Translations under genes and position numbers: made by a program
Notes under the pieces: model-generated
What the model was told of the DNA's origin: nothing
The model's database searches: none
What the model saw: only the letters and a program-made list of their open reading frames with translations
In this document: positions 62,177 to 64,000 of the stretch, one piece after another
Layout: each line of letters opens with the position of its first letter
Position numbering within the stretch: position 1 is the stretch's first letter
Assembly: GCA_020344415.1 (NCBI GenBank)
Contig: CP070825.1
Location: forward strand, 3,174,768-3,238,767
Direction of reading: 5' to 3'
Length of the DNA stretch: 64,000 nucleotides
From: Candidatus Aminicenantota bacterium
GTDB lineage: Bacteria; Acidobacteriota; Aminicenantia; Aminicenantales; Aminicenantaceae

Positions 62177-62608
62177 CTAGAATTTAACACAAAATCCAAA
62201 CCTGCCTTTGGAGTCCATATCACTTCTCAAAGGATGAATGATCTCTGTAAAAAGAAACAAGAAGTTGGTTCCTATGGATACGTAGGGATACTGATATCCT
62301 TTGTTCCTGGAAAACTGATAACCCGCGCCTCCATAAAACCTGAAAATGAGTATCTTTCGAGGAATGAAATAGGCAGCTCCCACTTGAAACTCGAGATCTT
62401 TGGTTGAACTGCGGTAATCCAGGTTCCCTGTTGCATAGAGATTATCGAAGAGATAATGTTTGTAGCCCAAGCTTGCAGGCCTAAGAAAGAAAGAGAATGT
62501 CAGGTAGTTTTTTGATGAAGAACTCTTAACTGTTTTAGCGAAGATTCCAGTGGAGCTAGCCAAGATGATGCATGCCCCCAAAACACTGATTATTAGTACT
62601 TTTTTCAT
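62177..62608 (-). CDS. Small exported beta-barrel-like protein under sigma-54 control
   Basis: 143 residues, no named family. Signal peptide at 1-24 (VLGACIILASSTGIFA). The rest has alternating hydrophobic strands (NYLTFSFFLRPASLGYKHYL, GNLDYRSSTKDLEFQVGAAY, KILIFRFYGGAGYQFSRN) and ends RFGFCVKF, with a C-terminal Phe signature of outer-membrane barrels. At this length it could make about 6-8 strands. GGAGGGAG lies upstream of the ATG. It follows a clear -24/-12 promoter, so it is probably induced through an enhancer-binding protein. Confidence 0.75.
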   Translation of the reverse strand: MKKVLIISVLGACIILASSTGIFAKTVKSSSSKNYLTFSFFLRPASLGYKHYLFDNLYATGNLDYRSSTKDLEFQVGAAYFIPRKILIFRFYGGAGYQFSRNKGYQYPYVSIGTNFLFLFTEIIHPLRSDMDSKGRFGFCVKF

Positions 62609-62644
62609 TTCTCCCTCCGTTTTTTTGTTTGGATTGAGAAATAG

Positions 62645-62661
62645 TGCAATTATTGTGCCAA
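62645..62661 (-). promoter_or_regulatory. Sigma-54 (-24/-12) promoter
   Basis: On the minus strand TTGGCAC-AATAA-TTGCA, matching the consensus YTGGCACRNNNNTTGCW at all fixed positions except R+1 context, with the GG-to-GC spacing of 10 bases. Predicted transcription start near 62634, 26 bases before the ATG at 62608. rpoN is encoded at 22973. Confidence 0.8.
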
Positions 62662-62890
62662 TTCATTTTTCCCTCATTTCAGGTCTTTTTTTTGTCCTCA
62701 ATGGTGGACAGGTGTAAAAAAAATTAATAGTTTTTGATTTTTAGGGTAAGATCTTTAGGCCTCAACTCTGTTTATATCTTCTTTGCTTTTTTATTTATTC
62801 GCTGGAACTTCAGGATTATAAAGAGAAAAGGCTGCTGGTCAGGATGGGCAAGTAGGTGATTTTGCTGAGTTTGACTTCTTATCTATCCCA

Positions 62891-63071
62891 TGCTAAAAAA
62901 GGGGACAGGCTACTTTTTATTCAAAAGAAGAGCTTGCCACACTTTGCTCGCAACGATATCCTTCAGGTGGGCTTGATGAATCAAGCCCCTACATAAACAG
63001 GGCGAGATTGCTTCGCTTCGTTCGCAATGACAATTATAAATATTGAAAAGCAGCCTGTCCCTTTTTTAGCT
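62891..63071. repeat. Family-C palindromic element with inner D and E repeats
   Basis: Outer arms TGCTAAAAAAGGGGACAGGC (62891-62910) and GCCTGTCCCTTTTTTAGC (63053-63070) pair with a one-base gap. Inside lie a D hairpin (62964-62994, GGGCTTGATGAATCAAGCCC) and an E repeat, GAGATTGCTTCGCTTCGTTC at 63004. The same nesting order is found at 52150-52268. The rest of the 62609-63126 gap shows only the sigma-54 promoter and the aminotransferase ribosome site. Confidence 0.8.
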
Positions 63072-63126
63072 AGAAGGGAAGGGATTCCTAGTCAGGATAG
63101 GCGAGTAATCAACAAGGAGGTTAACG

Positions 63127-64000
63127 ATGAATTTCAGTGCTTTATCATTCCCTGATGCCCCTTTAATTAAGGCTCCGCCGCCGGGTCCAAAGTCAAAAGC
63201 GTATCTCGATTATCAGTCTTCCCATGAGGGCGCGGCTGTCTCGTACCCAAAGGGAATTCCAATGGCTATCAGGCGTGCCAAAGGGGCTACTGTGGAGGAT
63301 GTAGACGGCAATCTATATATCGATTTTTTTGGCGGGGCAGGCGTGATGAACGTCGGGCACTCAAATCCAGAGGTGATTGAGGCGGCATCAAAACAGCTGG
63401 TTGAGCTCACACATTCCCTTGATATTCCCAATCCAGCGCGAAAGAAATTAGTTGAAACCCTTCTTTCTCTCCTCCCTGAACCCTTGAACAAACTTTTTTT
63501 TGGAGGGCCCACCGGCTCCGATGCAGTAGAGGTGGCGGTGAAACTTGCTAAGCATAATACGCGCCGCATCCCGATGATAGCTTTTGAGGGTGCCTATCAT
63601 GGAATGAGTGCTGGAGCCCTTTCGCTCTCCAGCAGGCTGGGTTTCAAAGAGGATTTTCTTCCCCTTGTTCCCGAGGTTCACTTTGTTCCCTACGCCTATT
63701 GCTATCGCTGTGCTTTTAGGAAAGAACCTGATACGTGTGACCTGGATTGTGCGCAATATTTAGAGCATATACTCGACGACCCACATTCTGGAGTGGGGAA
63801 GCCCGCCGCAGTTATTGTTGAGGCGATCCAAGGGGAGGGAGGTTCAATTGTCCCTCCTGACGGATTTTTCCCATTAATCAGAGAAGCATGCGACAAGCAT
63901 GATGTTCTGATGATTGTGGATGAGATCCAGGCAGGTCTCTGCCGTACAGGTAAGATGTTTGCCTTCGAGCATACAGGAGTTATCCCGGACATTGTGACTC
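63127..64000 (+). CDS. Class III (omega) aminotransferase, truncated by the window end
   Basis: Pyridoxal-phosphate aminotransferase acting on a terminal amino group. 291 residues are visible, and the frame is open to the last base. AAGGAGG at 63114-63120 sits 6 bases before ATG 63127. Family segments: YIDFFGGAGVMNVGHSNP, GGPTGSDAVEVAVKLAK (PLP phosphate site), EGAYHGMSAGALSLS, AAVIVEAIQGEGG, and VDEIQAGLCRTGKMFAFEH with the cofactor aspartate. The PLP lysine lies beyond the window. A CYRC...CDLDC cysteine segment resembles diaminobutyrate aminotransferases; substrate unproven. Confidence 0.9.
   Translation, partial: MNFSALSFPDAPLIKAPPPGPKSKAYLDYQSSHEGAAVSYPKGIPMAIRRAKGATVEDVDGNLYIDFFGGAGVMNVGHSNPEVIEAASKQLVELTHSLDIPNPARKKLVETLLSLLPEPLNKLFFGGPTGSDAVEVAVKLAKHNTRRIPMIAFEGAYHGMSAGALSLSSRLGFKEDFLPLVPEVHFVPYAYCYRCAFRKEPDTCDLDCAQYLEHILDDPHSGVGKPAAVIVEAIQGEGGSIVPPDGFFPLIREACDKHDVLMIVDEIQAGLCRTGKMFAFEHTGVIPDIVT

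Overview
This 64 kb window comes from a Gram-negative (two-membrane) bacterium of low to moderate GC. It carries an Lpt lipopolysaccharide export set, a complete Tol-Pal cluster, an AMIN/beta-barrel outer-membrane protein, sigma-54 and a regulatory phosphotransferase (PTS) system. The gene mix and the many intergenic palindromes recall uncultivated Acidobacteriota-like lineages such as Aminicenantes. That placement is from memory, not from a search.

Layout: (1) 0.1-7.4 kb, minus strand: DUF948 and YtxH proteins, enolase and a B12-dependent methylmalonyl-CoA mutase large subunit; then a BtuD-BtuF-BtuC-type corrinoid/metal ABC importer with a small membrane protein. (2) 7.9-14.6 kb: leuS, lptE, holA, convergent rpsT, murJ, dtd. 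(3) 14.6-18.4 kb, minus strand: ftsY-ribD-ribE-ribBA. (4) 18.7-29.8 kb, plus strand: recJ, a fused LptC/LptA-like protein, lptB, rpoN, hpf, ptsN, a short hprK, a broken rapZ, an EIIA-mannose-type protein, ptsH and ptsI. No sugar permease is present, so this looks like a regulatory PTS. (5) 29.8-35.5 kb, minus strand: a cupin, then tolQ-tolR-tolA/tonB-tolB-pal-cpoB-ssb. (6) 35.9-37.9 kb: a Ktr/Trk potassium system. (7) 38.2-45 kb: an MrfA-type helicase, uvrA, holB, ricT. (8) 45-47.6 kb: sigma/anti-sigma pair and an HD-GYP protein. (9) 47.6-55.3 kb: ftsK with a LutB-LutA fusion, a radical SAM/SPASM protein, ksgA, an acyltransferase. (10) 55.4-58.2 kb: two sodium symporters of different families with visibly higher GC. 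(11) 58.8-62.6 kb: three exported envelope proteins, the last behind a textbook sigma-54 promoter. (12) 63.1 kb to the edge: a class III aminotransferase cut off by the window end.

Most genes are core functions in tight operons with ATGA-type overlaps. The unusual content lies in the details. rapZ has two in-frame TAA codons, one exactly at the Walker A lysine, and is followed by a MITE-like element with a 10-bp direct repeat. UvrA appears to lack its whole insertion domain. trkH has a promoter, a Shine-Dalgarno sequence and homology, but no canonical start codon where they point. Almost every longer intergenic gap holds members of several families of imperfect palindromes (REP/MITE-like). 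No CRISPR array, tRNA, rRNA, transposase or recognised riboswitch was seen.
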